Positions 26,272-34,518 of a DNA stretch of 64,000 bases are shown piece by piece. Below the pieces are notes generated by a model that made no database searches, was not told the origin of the DNA, and was given only the letters and a program-made list of their open reading frames with translations. A program made the position numbers and the translations under genes. The DNA is from Haloglomus litoreum (GTDB lineage: Archaea > Halobacteriota > Halobacteria > Halobacteriales > Haloarculaceae): assembly GCF_029338515.1 (NCBI RefSeq), contig NZ_CP119988.1, positions 930,001-994,000 on the forward strand, in the 5' to 3' direction. Position 1 is the stretch's first letter; each line of letters starts with the position of its first letter.

Positions 26272-26622
26272 ATGGTCCACTGGCGAGCAGTCGGGATCGG
26301 GCTGGTCGCGTATCCGGCGACGGTACTGGTTGCGCTCGCGACCGAACCCGCGGCGGTCCTCGTCGCTGGCGTTCCCCCCGGCGTCGTGGCCGGGTACGAC
26401 GCCGGCAACGGGATGCTGGCCGGTGGACTCCACGGTACGGCCGTGGGCGTGGGCTGTACGCTCCTGACGTGGCTGGCACTCGCAGCGTGGCTCACCTGGG
26501 CTCCACCGGCGTCGACCGCGCCCGGATTCGGGCTCTCGGTCGTCCTCCTGGCGCTGTACGGGCTCCTCGTCGGTATCGAGAGCATCCTCGGGGGGCTGGC
26601 CGGCGGCGTGGTCCCCCGCTAG
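26272..26622 (+). CDS. DUF5518-like membrane protein, second copy
   Basis: 116 residues with about four hydrophobic helices. The start MVHWRAVGIGLVAYP matches the gene at 25441, and glycine patterns such as VVAGYDAGNGMLAGGLHG recall its GYIAGGDLVNG segment. It is probably a diverged duplicate. It converges on hisE, five bases from the hisE stop. Function unknown. Confidence 0.68.
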   Translation: MVHWRAVGIGLVAYPATVLVALATEPAAVLVAGVPPGVVAGYDAGNGMLAGGLHGTAVGVGCTLLTWLALAAWLTWAPPASTAPGFGLSVVLLALYGLLVGIESILGGLAGGVVPR

Positions 26623-26626
26623 TCGT

Positions 26627-27010
26627 CTACCGCCGCTCGGCCAGCTCAGCCCGCAGGTCCGCCACGTCCATGTCCTTCATCGCCAGCAGCACGAGCAGAT
26701 GATAGACCAGGTCGGCGGCCTCGTGGGCCAGTTCCTCGTGGTCGTCGTCCTTCGCGGCGAGCAGCAACTCCGTGGTCTCCTCGCCCAGCTTCTCCAGCAC
26801 CGCGTTCTCGCCCTTCTCGTGGGTGAACAGCGACGCCGTGTACGAGCCCTCCGGGAGTTCGGCCTTGCGGGACTCGATGACGGCGAACAGCTCGTCAAGG
26901 ATCTCGTCGGTGTCGGCCTCGCCGCCGTCGGAGCTTCGCTCCGACGAGGTTCGCCCTCCGGACTCACCGCCGTCGGACGCGAGCGGGCCCCCGGCCCCCT
27001 CACTCGTCAT
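26627..27010 (-). CDS. hisE: Phosphoribosyl-ATP pyrophosphatase
   Basis: 127 residues. Residues about 35-127 are the HisE domain: ILDELFAVIESRKAELPEGSYTA is split by the helix break, followed by KLGEETTELLLAAKDDD and HEAADLVYHLLVLLAM, which contain the acidic metal-binding residues. It removes pyrophosphate from phosphoribosyl-ATP in histidine synthesis. The first 33 residues are a Ser/Gly/Glu-rich extension. The ATG overlaps the end of the DUF151 gene by 11 bases. Order is pdxT, DUF151, hisE. Confidence 0.92.
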   Translation of the reverse strand: MTSEGAGGPLASDGGESGGRTSSERSSDGGEADTDEILDELFAVIESRKAELPEGSYTASLFTHEKGENAVLEKLGEETTELLLAAKDDDHEELAHEAADLVYHLLVLLAMKDMDVADLRAELAERR

Positions 27011-27542
27011 CCTCGAACACCTCGCGGACGTCGTCGAGTTCGGCGAAGCGGTCGGCGTCCTCGGCGGCGTCCTCCCAGACCGGGCGCGTGACCAGCAGCG
27101 GCGCGTTCGTCCGGGCGGCCAGCGCCAGCGAGTCGCTCGGTCGGGCGTCGACGGTCACGTCGTCGCGGGGCGTGTTGAGCCACAGGGTCGCGAAGAAGGT
27201 GCCCTCCTCCAGGCGCGAGACGGCCACGCGGTCGACCCGGCCGCCGAGCTCCTCGACGATGTCCAGGGTCAGGTCGTGGGTCATCGGCCGGCCGATGTCC
27301 TCGGCCTCCATCCCGCGGACGATGCTGCGGGCCTCCTCGAACCCGATGAAGATGGGGAGGACCTCGCCCACCAGTTCCCCGTCCGGGCCACCCGCGCTGT
27401 CGACGCCTTCCTCCTCGACCGCGATGAGGACGACCGGAACCGGGCCGTTCGGGGTGCCAGCCACCCGCACCGAGTCGATGCGTGCGGGGAGCCCCTCGGT
27501 CGCGTCGGCGTCGGCGTCGTCGCCGGAGAGGTCCGTGGTCAT
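27000..27542 (-). CDS. Bifunctional nuclease family protein (DUF151), second copy
   Basis: 180 residues. The core VVLIAVEEEG, VLPIFIGFEEARSIVRG, GRPMTHDLTLDIVEELGG and VDARPSDSLALAART matches the protein encoded at 15399. This copy has an acidic N-terminal extension and an insertion before VLPIFI (about residues 45-60). It sits between pdxT and hisE and overlaps hisE, but has no known role in either pathway. Confidence 0.85.
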   Translation of the reverse strand: MTTDLSGDDADADATEGLPARIDSVRVAGTPNGPVPVVLIAVEEEGVDSAGGPDGELVGEVLPIFIGFEEARSIVRGMEAEDIGRPMTHDLTLDIVEELGGRVDRVAVSRLEEGTFFATLWLNTPRDDVTVDARPSDSLALAARTNAPLLVTRPVWEDAAEDADRFAELDDVREVFEDDE

Positions 27543-27658
27543 ACAGTATCGACGCGGCCGCCGCGGAAAAGGCTATCTCGTCGTGGTCGCTGGCGGGCGG
27601 CGCGGGCGGGCAGACCCCAGCAGGGCGGTGGCTCCGTGGCCGTCGCGCCCGGCGCCGG

Positions 27659-28279
27659 TCAGTCGTCGGCCGCCGCCGTGTCTCGTTCGGCGGGCGTCCC
27701 CTCGAAGAACGCGAGGTCGTGGACCCGCGAGTCCTCGGTCAGCTCCGGGTGGAAGGCGGTGCCGACGACGGGGCCGTCACGCACCGCGACCGGGCGGCCG
27801 TTCCACGTCGCGAGCACATCGACCTCGTCGCCCACGGCGTCGATGACGGGCGCGCGGATGAAGACCGCCGGGAACGGTGAATCGAGGCCGGCGACGTCCA
27901 GCGGCGCCTGGAAGGAGTCGCGCTGGCGGCCGAAGGCGTTGCGCTCGACGGTCACGTCGACGAGGTCCAGCGTCGCGACGCGCTCGTCGCCCGCGTCACG
28001 GCTGACGACGATGAGGCCCGCGCAGGTGGCCAGGACGGGCTTGCCGGCGTCGACGTGACCGACGATCTCGTCGTCGATACCCTCCTCGGCGATGGTCTTC
28101 GAGATGGTCGTCGACTCCCCGCCGGGCATGAGGAGCACGTCGCAGTCGGGGACGGTGCCGGCGTGCCGGATCTCGTGGACGACCGCCTCCTCGCCGTGGG
28201 TGGCCGCCGCCCGCCGGATGGCGTCGGCGTGTTCGGAGACGTCCCCCTGGACCGCGAGGACGCCGGCCGTGAGTGTCAT
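27659..28279 (-). CDS. pdxT: Pyridoxal 5'-phosphate synthase glutaminase subunit
   Basis: 206 residues. It is a class I glutamine amidotransferase: GVLAVQGDVSEHADAI at the N terminus, LLMPGGESTTISK near residue 50, catalytic Cys in LATCAGLIVVS near 85, and His/Glu in TAFHPELTEDSRVH near the C terminus. PdxT supplies ammonia to PdxS in the single-step route to vitamin B6. pdxS is not in the window. It heads the pdxT-DUF151-hisE gene string and is divergent from the radical SAM gene. Confidence 0.93.
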   Translation of the reverse strand: MTLTAGVLAVQGDVSEHADAIRRAAATHGEEAVVHEIRHAGTVPDCDVLLMPGGESTTISKTIAEEGIDDEIVGHVDAGKPVLATCAGLIVVSRDAGDERVATLDLVDVTVERNAFGRQRDSFQAPLDVAGLDSPFPAVFIRAPVIDAVGDEVDVLATWNGRPVAVRDGPVVGTAFHPELTEDSRVHDLAFFEGTPAERDTAAADD

Positions 28280-28414
28280 GGACAGGTGTAGCGGGTCGAG
28301 CGACAAAACGGCCGCGCTCCGTCCCGACCCGGCCCGTCGCACTCGGCCCGCGGGGACGCAACGAACGCTACCGGGTAGTCACGCTCTTGTCTCTCCACAC
28401 GATATGTCCCCCCA

Positions 28415-30142
28415 ATGAAGGACCCCGCCGACTGCGAGGTGACGCTGGTGGACGGCTACGTCGACGAGCCGGCCCACTTCGGCGTACCGCCGTACATCTC
28501 GACGTATCCGCGGTACACGGCGGGCGCGCTGGTCGACGCCGGGGTCGACCGCGAGAACATCACGTACCACACCATCGACGCGCTGCGCGAGGAACGCTCC
28601 CGCTGGCGCGACGTGGCCGAGGCCGACCTGATGATCTACCTCGGCGGCATGACCGTCCCCGGGAAGTACGTCGGCGGCACGCCCGCGGAACCGGACGAGG
28701 TGCGTGAACTGGCGTGGGTCGCCGACGGGACAAGTCTCATCGGCGGCCCCGTCCGGTTCGGCGTCGGCGAGGCCAACGAGGGTGCCACGGAGACCGCGCG
28801 CGACGACCTCGACTTCGACTTCCTCGCGATGGCCGACGTGGAGGCGGCGGCGTACGACCTCGCGCACAACGGGCTGGAGGGGTTCGAGAACCGCTACCGC
28901 TCGAACGAGGAGATCGGCCGCTGGGCCCGGGAGGGCGCGTTCGTCGTCGAGCAGCACCCGAACCATCCCGAGTACATCATCGCGGAACTCGAGACCTCGC
29001 GGGGCTGTCCCTACCGCTGTTCGTTCTGCACGGAGCCGATGTACGGCGACCCCTCGTTCCGCACGGTCGACACCGTGACCGGCGAGGTCGAGGCGCTGTA
29101 CGAGCACGGCATCACGGACTTCCGACTGGGCCGGCAGGCCGATATCCTCGCGTACGGGGGCGACGGGGAGAAGCCCAACCCCGAGGCGCTGCGGGAGCTG
29201 TACGGCGGCATCCGCGAGGTCGCGCCCGACCTCGACACGCTCCACCTCGACAATATGAACCCCATCACGGTCGTCGAGTGGCCGGAGAAGGCGCGAGCGG
29301 GCATCGAGGTCATCGCCGAGCACAACACGCCCGGCGACACGGCCGCGTTCGGGCTGGAATCCGCAGACCCCCTCGTCCAGGAGGAGAACAACCTGAACGT
29401 CACCGCCGAGGAGTGCTTCCAGGCGGTGAAGATCGTCAACGAGGCGGCGGGGTGGCGGCCCGGCGGCAATCGCGAGTCGGCGCCCAACCACGGCGCCGAT
29501 GCCGCGCGTCGGCTGCCGAAACTCCTGCCGGGCATCAATCTCCTCCACGGGCTGAAGGGCGAGCGGATGGAGACCTACGAGCACAACCGCGAGTTCCTGC
29601 AGCGCGTGATGGACGCGGGGCTGATGCTCCGGCGGGTGAACATCCGGCAGGTGATGGCGTTCGAGGGGACGGAGATGGCCGAGACGGGCGCGTCGGTCGC
29701 GCACGCCCACAAGGAGCAGTTCCAGGAGTACAAATCCGAGATCCGCGAGGAGATCGACAACCCGATGCTCCAGCGAGTGGCCCCGCCCGGGACCGTGCTG
29801 CCCGACGTCCACCTGGAGTACCACCAGGACGGGCGGACGTTCGGCCGGCAGCTGGGGACCTACCCGCTGCTGGTGGCCATCCCCGGCGAGCGCGAACTCG
29901 GGCGGACGCTCGACGTGGCCATCACCGACCACGGCTACCGGTCGGTGACGGGCGTCCCGCACCCGCTGGACGTGAACAGCGCGTCGATGGACGAGCTGAC
30001 GGCGATTCCGGGCATCGGGAAGCAGCGTGCGGGCGACATCGTGGTGAATCGGCCGTTCGACTCGGTGGGTGACGCGGGGCACCACGTCGAGACGGACCTC
30101 TCGCGGTTCGCGACTGCGCAACCGCCCGCCGGCGCGGACTGA
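28415..30142 (+). CDS. Haloarchaeal radical SAM protein with C-terminal helix-hairpin-helix
   Basis: 575 residues. The 4Fe-4S motif CPYRCSFC is at Cys198, Cys202 and Cys205. The N-terminal 150 residues resemble the cobalamin-binding-like region of B12-type radical SAM proteins (VDGYVDEPAHFGVPPYIST, LMIYLGGMTVPGKY) but lack a clear DxHxxG. The SAM barrel follows to about residue 430. The C-terminal part holds NSASMDELTAIPGIGKQRAG, a helix-hairpin-helix that suggests nucleic-acid contact. A tRNA or other nucleic-acid modification enzyme is possible; the substrate is unproven. Confidence 0.88.
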   Translation: MKDPADCEVTLVDGYVDEPAHFGVPPYISTYPRYTAGALVDAGVDRENITYHTIDALREERSRWRDVAEADLMIYLGGMTVPGKYVGGTPAEPDEVRELAWVADGTSLIGGPVRFGVGEANEGATETARDDLDFDFLAMADVEAAAYDLAHNGLEGFENRYRSNEEIGRWAREGAFVVEQHPNHPEYIIAELETSRGCPYRCSFCTEPMYGDPSFRTVDTVTGEVEALYEHGITDFRLGRQADILAYGGDGEKPNPEALRELYGGIREVAPDLDTLHLDNMNPITVVEWPEKARAGIEVIAEHNTPGDTAAFGLESADPLVQEENNLNVTAEECFQAVKIVNEAAGWRPGGNRESAPNHGADAARRLPKLLPGINLLHGLKGERMETYEHNREFLQRVMDAGLMLRRVNIRQVMAFEGTEMAETGASVAHAHKEQFQEYKSEIREEIDNPMLQRVAPPGTVLPDVHLEYHQDGRTFGRQLGTYPLLVAIPGERELGRTLDVAITDHGYRSVTGVPHPLDVNSASMDELTAIPGIGKQRAGDIVVNRPFDSVGDAGHHVETDLSRFATAQPPAGAD

Positions 30143-30227
30143 GGCGGCATCCGGGGCCGGCAGGGAGCGGCAGGGGGACAGGCCACCCCAGCGAAAGGAT
30201 TAGGCCGCCGCTCCAGCAGCAGCACGT

Positions 30228-31235
30228 ATGCGGACTGCCCTCCACGACGTGCTCGGTGTCGAGCAGCCGGTCGTCCAGGCGCCCATCGGGAGCGCGACCT
30301 GCCCCGAACTGGCCGCGGCCGTCGCCGAGGCCGGCGGGCTCGGCCATCTGGCGGTGACCTGGCGCTCGCTCGACGGGACGCGAGCGGTCATCGAGGAGAC
30401 CCTGGCCGCCACCGACGGCGCCGTCGCGGTCAATCTCGCGCTGGACGACCGGACCACCCACCACCCCACCGAGACCCACCTGGATGCGGTACTCGACGCC
30501 GGCGCCGAGGTCGTCTCGCTGTCGTTCGGCGACCCGGCGCCACACGTCGAGCGCATCCACGATGCCGGCGCGGTGGCCCTCGCGACCGTCGGGACGGCGG
30601 ACGAGGCCCGCTCCGCGGCGGCTGCCGGGGTCGACGTCGTCGTCGCCCAGGGCTGGGAGGCGGGCGGGCATCTCCAGAGCGACGTGGCGACGATGCCGCT
30701 CGTCCCGCGGGTCGTCGACGCCGTCGACGTGCCCGTGGTCGCCGCGGGCGGCATCGCCGACGGGCGCGGAATCGCGGCGGCCCTGGCACTCGGCGCCGAC
30801 GGTGCCTGGCTGGGAACGCGCTTCGTCGCCACCGAGGAGGCGAACGTGGTCGACGACTACCGCGAGCGGGTCGCGGCGGCCGAGGCCACCGACACGATCC
30901 GAACCGACCTGTTCGACAAGGGGTGGCCGGGTCGCCAGCATCGGGTGCTGGCGAACAGCACCGTCGAGACCTGGGCCGAGGCGGGCCGCCCCCCGAGCGG
31001 CGAGCGGCCCGGCGAGGACGACATCGTCGGCGCGTATCCCGGCGGGCAGTCGGTCGAACGGTACGGCGACGACCTCCCCGTCGGCGGCGCGACCGGCGAC
31101 ACGGAGGCCTGGGCCCAGTACGCCGGGCAGAGCGCAGGACTGACCGACGAGGTCCGGCCGGCGGCCGAGGTGGTCCGCGACCTCGTCGCTGCGACCGAAC
31201 GGGCGCTCGAACGCCCCGGAGAGGAAACCACTTAG
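30228..31235 (+). CDS. Nitronate monooxygenase / YrpB-type NAD(P)H-dependent flavin oxidoreductase
   Basis: 335 residues, a TIM-barrel FMN enzyme. The N-terminal PVVQAPIGSATCPELAAAVAEAG is typical. GVDVVVAQGWEAGGH near residue 140 and VVAAGGIADGRGIAAALALG near residue 165 form the FMN phosphate-binding region; WLGTRFVATEEA follows. The family includes nitronate monooxygenases and FabK-like enoyl reductases. The AglD-like gene starts 23 nt after its stop, but no functional link is obvious. Confidence 0.85.
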   Translation: MRTALHDVLGVEQPVVQAPIGSATCPELAAAVAEAGGLGHLAVTWRSLDGTRAVIEETLAATDGAVAVNLALDDRTTHHPTETHLDAVLDAGAEVVSLSFGDPAPHVERIHDAGAVALATVGTADEARSAAAAGVDVVVAQGWEAGGHLQSDVATMPLVPRVVDAVDVPVVAAGGIADGRGIAAALALGADGAWLGTRFVATEEANVVDDYRERVAAAEATDTIRTDLFDKGWPGRQHRVLANSTVETWAEAGRPPSGERPGEDDIVGAYPGGQSVERYGDDLPVGGATGDTEAWAQYAGQSAGLTDEVRPAAEVVRDLVAATERALERPGEETT

Positions 31236-31258
31236 GTCGTCGTGACAACCCACGAGCA

Positions 31259-33100
31259 ATGAGTGTCGAGGTGAGCGTCGTCCTCCCGGCGTACAACGAG
31301 GAGGACACCATCGAGCACACCGTGGAGGTGACGATAGAGACGCTCACCTCCTTCCTGCCGGACGATTCGTTCGAGGTCATCGTGGCCGAGGACGGCTGCG
31401 AGGACCGCACACCGGAGATCGCCTCGCGGATGGCCGAGGCGGACCCGCGGGTCAGGCACTTCCACAGCGACGAGCGGCTGGGGCGAGGGGGCGCGCTGGA
31501 GCGGGCGTTCCGCGCCGCGGACGGCGAGACGCTGGTCTACTTCGACACGGACCTGGCGACGGACATGCGCCACCTGGAGGAGCTGGTCGAGAGCGTCCGC
31601 TCCGAGGGGTACGACGTGGTCACGGGCTCGCGCCGGATGCCCGGCGAGAAGCAGGACCGCGAGCCCGAGCGCGGCGTCGCCTCCACCGGCTTCAACACGC
31701 TCGTCCGCCTGTTCCTCCGCTCGGACCTGTACGACCACCAGTGCGGCTTCAAGGCCTTCGACCGGGAGGCGCTGTTCGACCTGCTGGACGACGTGGCCGA
31801 CGACCACTGGTTCTGGGACACGGAGGTACTGGTGCGGGCCCAGCGCGGCGGCTACCGCGTGAAGGAGTTCCCGGTGAGTTGGACGCCGAAGGGTGACACC
31901 AAGGTCGACCTCGTCCGGGACGTGTTCGGGATGGGGAGCCAGATCCTCCGGGTCTGGTGGGAGTTCTCGGTGCGACCCCGCGCCAGCCGACGGGTCGCGC
32001 TGGCCGCGGGGACGCTGCTGGTCGTCGCGGCGCTGGCGCTGATGACCGTCTACCTCGACCCGCGTGCGGTGCTGGATGCCATCGGGAACGCGGACCCCTG
32101 GCTCGTGGCGCTGTCGGCGGTCGTCTACGCGCTCTCCTGGCCGCTCCGGGGGGCGCGCTACCGCGACATCCTCGCGGAACTGGGGTACGACGGCGACCTC
32201 GGGTTCCTCACCGGCGCCGTCTTCATCTCGCAGACCGGCAACCTCGTGTTCCCGGCCCGGGCGGGCGACGCCGTCCGCGCGTACGTGGTGAAGGCACGGC
32301 GGGGGGTCCCGTACCCCAGCGGGTTCGCGTCGCTGGCCATCGAGCGCGTGTTCGACCTGCTGACCATCACAGCGCTCGCCGGGACGGTCCTGCTCGGCTT
32401 CGCGGCCGTGGGGCTGGACCCGTCGCTGTCGGGGGCGTCGAACGACGTGGTCGCCAGCGGTCGGACGGCGCTGCTCGTGGCCGCTGGCGTCGGGCTCGCC
32501 GCGGTCGCCGCGGTCGCCGTCATCGTCGCCAGCGCCCGCTCGGACCGTGACCTCGTCCGCGGGCTGTTCGAGCGCGTGAGCGACGACTCGTACGTCGAGT
32601 ACGTCGTCGACGCCGTCGGCCGGTTCGTCACCGACGTACAGACGGTGGCCGCCGACCGCGACGCCTTCCTCCGGGTCGGTGGCGCGTCGCTCGCGATCTG
32701 GACGCTCGACGTCGTCACCGCCATCCTCGTGTTCCGGGCGTTCACCGCGACCGGGGGCGTCCCGGCGGTGCCGCTGGTGCCGCTGGTCGCGCTCTCGTTC
32801 TTCGCGGTCAGCGTCGGGAACCTGGCGAAGGTCCTCCCGCTGTCGCCGGGGGGAATCGGGCTGTACGAGGGCGCGTTCACCCTGCTCGTGGTGGTGCTGA
32901 CGCCGGCACTCGCGGGCGTCCAGCTGACGGCCGCGGTGGCGCTGGCCATCGCCGTCGTCGACCACGCCGTCAAGAACGTGGTCACGGTCATCGGCGGCGT
33001 CGCCTCGACATTGCTGCTCAACGTCTCGCTCACGCAGGCCGTCGAGGAGTCCGCCGATGTCGAGGTCGAGAGCGACGAGCCGGTGGCCAGAGACGGCTGA
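31259..33100 (+). CDS. aglD: AglD-like glycosyltransferase with flippase-like membrane domain
   Basis: 613 residues. Residues about 1-230 are a GT2 dolichyl-phosphate-sugar synthase-like domain: VSVVLPAYNEEDTI at the start, VYFDTDLATDMRHL carrying the DxD, and FWDTEVLVRAQRGGYRVKEFPV. Residues about 240-590 are the multi-span lysylphosphatidylglycerol-synthetase/UPF0104 domain (SWPLRGARYRDIL, FPARAGDAVRAYV, SPGGIGLYEGAFTL). Haloferax AglD has this architecture and similar length; it supplies the final sugar for S-layer N-glycans on dolichol phosphate. Orthology is likely but was not tested by alignment. Confidence 0.82.
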   Translation: MSVEVSVVLPAYNEEDTIEHTVEVTIETLTSFLPDDSFEVIVAEDGCEDRTPEIASRMAEADPRVRHFHSDERLGRGGALERAFRAADGETLVYFDTDLATDMRHLEELVESVRSEGYDVVTGSRRMPGEKQDREPERGVASTGFNTLVRLFLRSDLYDHQCGFKAFDREALFDLLDDVADDHWFWDTEVLVRAQRGGYRVKEFPVSWTPKGDTKVDLVRDVFGMGSQILRVWWEFSVRPRASRRVALAAGTLLVVAALALMTVYLDPRAVLDAIGNADPWLVALSAVVYALSWPLRGARYRDILAELGYDGDLGFLTGAVFISQTGNLVFPARAGDAVRAYVVKARRGVPYPSGFASLAIERVFDLLTITALAGTVLLGFAAVGLDPSLSGASNDVVASGRTALLVAAGVGLAAVAAVAVIVASARSDRDLVRGLFERVSDDSYVEYVVDAVGRFVTDVQTVAADRDAFLRVGGASLAIWTLDVVTAILVFRAFTATGGVPAVPLVPLVALSFFAVSVGNLAKVLPLSPGGIGLYEGAFTLLVVVLTPALAGVQLTAAVALAIAVVDHAVKNVVTVIGGVASTLLLNVSLTQAVEESADVEVESDEPVARDG

Positions 33101-33417
33101 ACGCGCGTCGAGAAACTGCCCCTTCAGTCAACTGCCCGGGGATTGTACGGTCGGTTGACACCGAACCGGGACGGTTCCCCGCCGATGGAACTCCCTACCA
33201 TCTGGCGGTATCTATCCGGAATCAACTCCGTTTCTCTGGAGGTCTGCACCATTCTGTGGAAAGAGACGGAGAACTGGGCCTCGGACACATCTCTCTACTC
33301 GGTGATAGTAATCGAGAATTTCAATCGAAACTCGACACTACTAAATAACAGTTTTCGGTAGTAACTGGGGACAACGAGACGGCTGGGTGCCTGCCCGGCC
33401 GTCGCTCGCACCAACCA
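33101..33417. other. AT-rich intergenic region upstream of tfb
   Basis: About 317 nt with lower GC content than its surroundings. It contains a TATA-like segment at 33340-33348. A 72-codon frame at 33143-33361 is judged non-coding because its composition is non-acidic and unlike neighbours. It probably holds the regulatory region of the TFB gene. Confidence 0.5.
33340..33348 (+). promoter_or_regulatory. Putative TATA box of tfb
   Basis: ACTAAATAA in an AT-rich stretch, preceded by an A-rich BRE-like TCGAAACTCG. The ATG is about 70 nt downstream, implying a short leader of around 45 nt. Confidence 0.45.
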
Positions 33418-34383
33418 ATGAGCGAACGAATCAGCACCCGCGAGTGGGACCCCACCGAGACGGAGGCCGAGGAGACCGACGAGACACACGGCTGCCCGGA
33501 GTGTGGTGGCAAGCTCGCCAACGACACGGAGCACGGAGAGGTCGTCTGCCAGGACTGCGGCCTGGTGGTCGACGAGGACAACATCGACCGCGGGCCGGAG
33601 TGGCGCGCGTTCGACGCCCAGGAGAAGGACGAGAAGAGCCGGGTCGGCGCCCCGACAACGAACATGATGCACGACAAGGGGCTCTCGACCAACATCGACT
33701 GGCGCGACAAGGACGCCTACGGCAACAGCCTGTCCAGCCAGCAGCGCCAGAAGATGCAGCGCCTGCGCAAGTGGAACGAGCGCTTCCGCACCCGCGACTC
33801 GAAGGAGCGCAACCTCAAGCAGGCACTCGGCGAGATCGACCGCATGGCCAGCGCGCTCGGGCTGCCGGACAACGTCCGCGAGACCGCGAGCGTCATCTAC
33901 CGCCGCGCGCTCGACGAGAACCTGCTGCCCGGCCGCTCCATCGAGGGCGTCTCGACGAGCGCGCTGTACGCGGCCGCCCGGCAGGCCGGTGTTCCCCGCT
34001 CGCTCGACGAGGTGGCGGGCGTCTGCCGCGTCGAGAAGGACGAGATTGCCCGGACCTACCGCTACGTCGCACGCGAACTCGGCCTGGAGATCGCCCCAGC
34101 GGATCCCGAGAGCTACGTCCCCCGGTTCGCGTCGGACCTCGAGTTGAGCGAGGAGGCCGCGGGGCGAGCCCGCGAACTCCTCTCGAACGCGAAGGAGGCC
34201 GGCATCCACTCCGGGAAGTCGCCGGTCGGGCTGGCGGCCGCCGCCGTCTACGCCGCCTCGCTCCTGACGAACGAGAAGGTGACCCAGAGCGAGGTCGGCG
34301 AGGTCGCCGACATCTCCGAGGTCACCATCCGCAACCGCTACCACGAACTGCTCGAGGCAGAGCAGGGACTGGCGATGGCGTGA
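33418..34383 (+). CDS. tfb: Transcription initiation factor IIB (TFB)
   Basis: 321 residues. A zinc ribbon lies at residues about 25-48 (CPECGGKL and CQDCGLVVDE). The B-finger/linker follows, with GPEWRAFD and RVGAPTTNMMHDKGLSTNI. The two cyclin folds follow, repeat 1 from about residue 125 and repeat 2 from about 215, the latter with SPVGLAAAAVYAASLL and SEVTIRNRYHEL. TFB recruits RNA polymerase to TBP-bound TATA/BRE promoters. Haloarchaea carry several tfb genes; which paralog this is cannot be told here. No intein is seen. Confidence 0.96.
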   Translation: MSERISTREWDPTETEAEETDETHGCPECGGKLANDTEHGEVVCQDCGLVVDEDNIDRGPEWRAFDAQEKDEKSRVGAPTTNMMHDKGLSTNIDWRDKDAYGNSLSSQQRQKMQRLRKWNERFRTRDSKERNLKQALGEIDRMASALGLPDNVRETASVIYRRALDENLLPGRSIEGVSTSALYAAARQAGVPRSLDEVAGVCRVEKDEIARTYRYVARELGLEIAPADPESYVPRFASDLELSEEAAGRARELLSNAKEAGIHSGKSPVGLAAAAVYAASLLTNEKVTQSEVGEVADISEVTIRNRYHELLEAEQGLAMA

Positions 34384-34518
34384 CGCGGCGCGCGTAACCC
34401 GCATCGCTCCGGGTCGCTCTCCCGGGACGACGGTATCCGACCGGGGTCGCCCCCGGCTCGCCGCGAACATCGCGCGTCTCGAACGGCTTATGTCCCTTCC
34501 ACCCGAACTCTCCCGAGA

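Noticed and set aside
33143-33361. 72-codon plus-strand ORF upstream of tfb
   Set aside because: Non-acidic, no start context and overlaps the likely tfb promoter; treated as non-coding.
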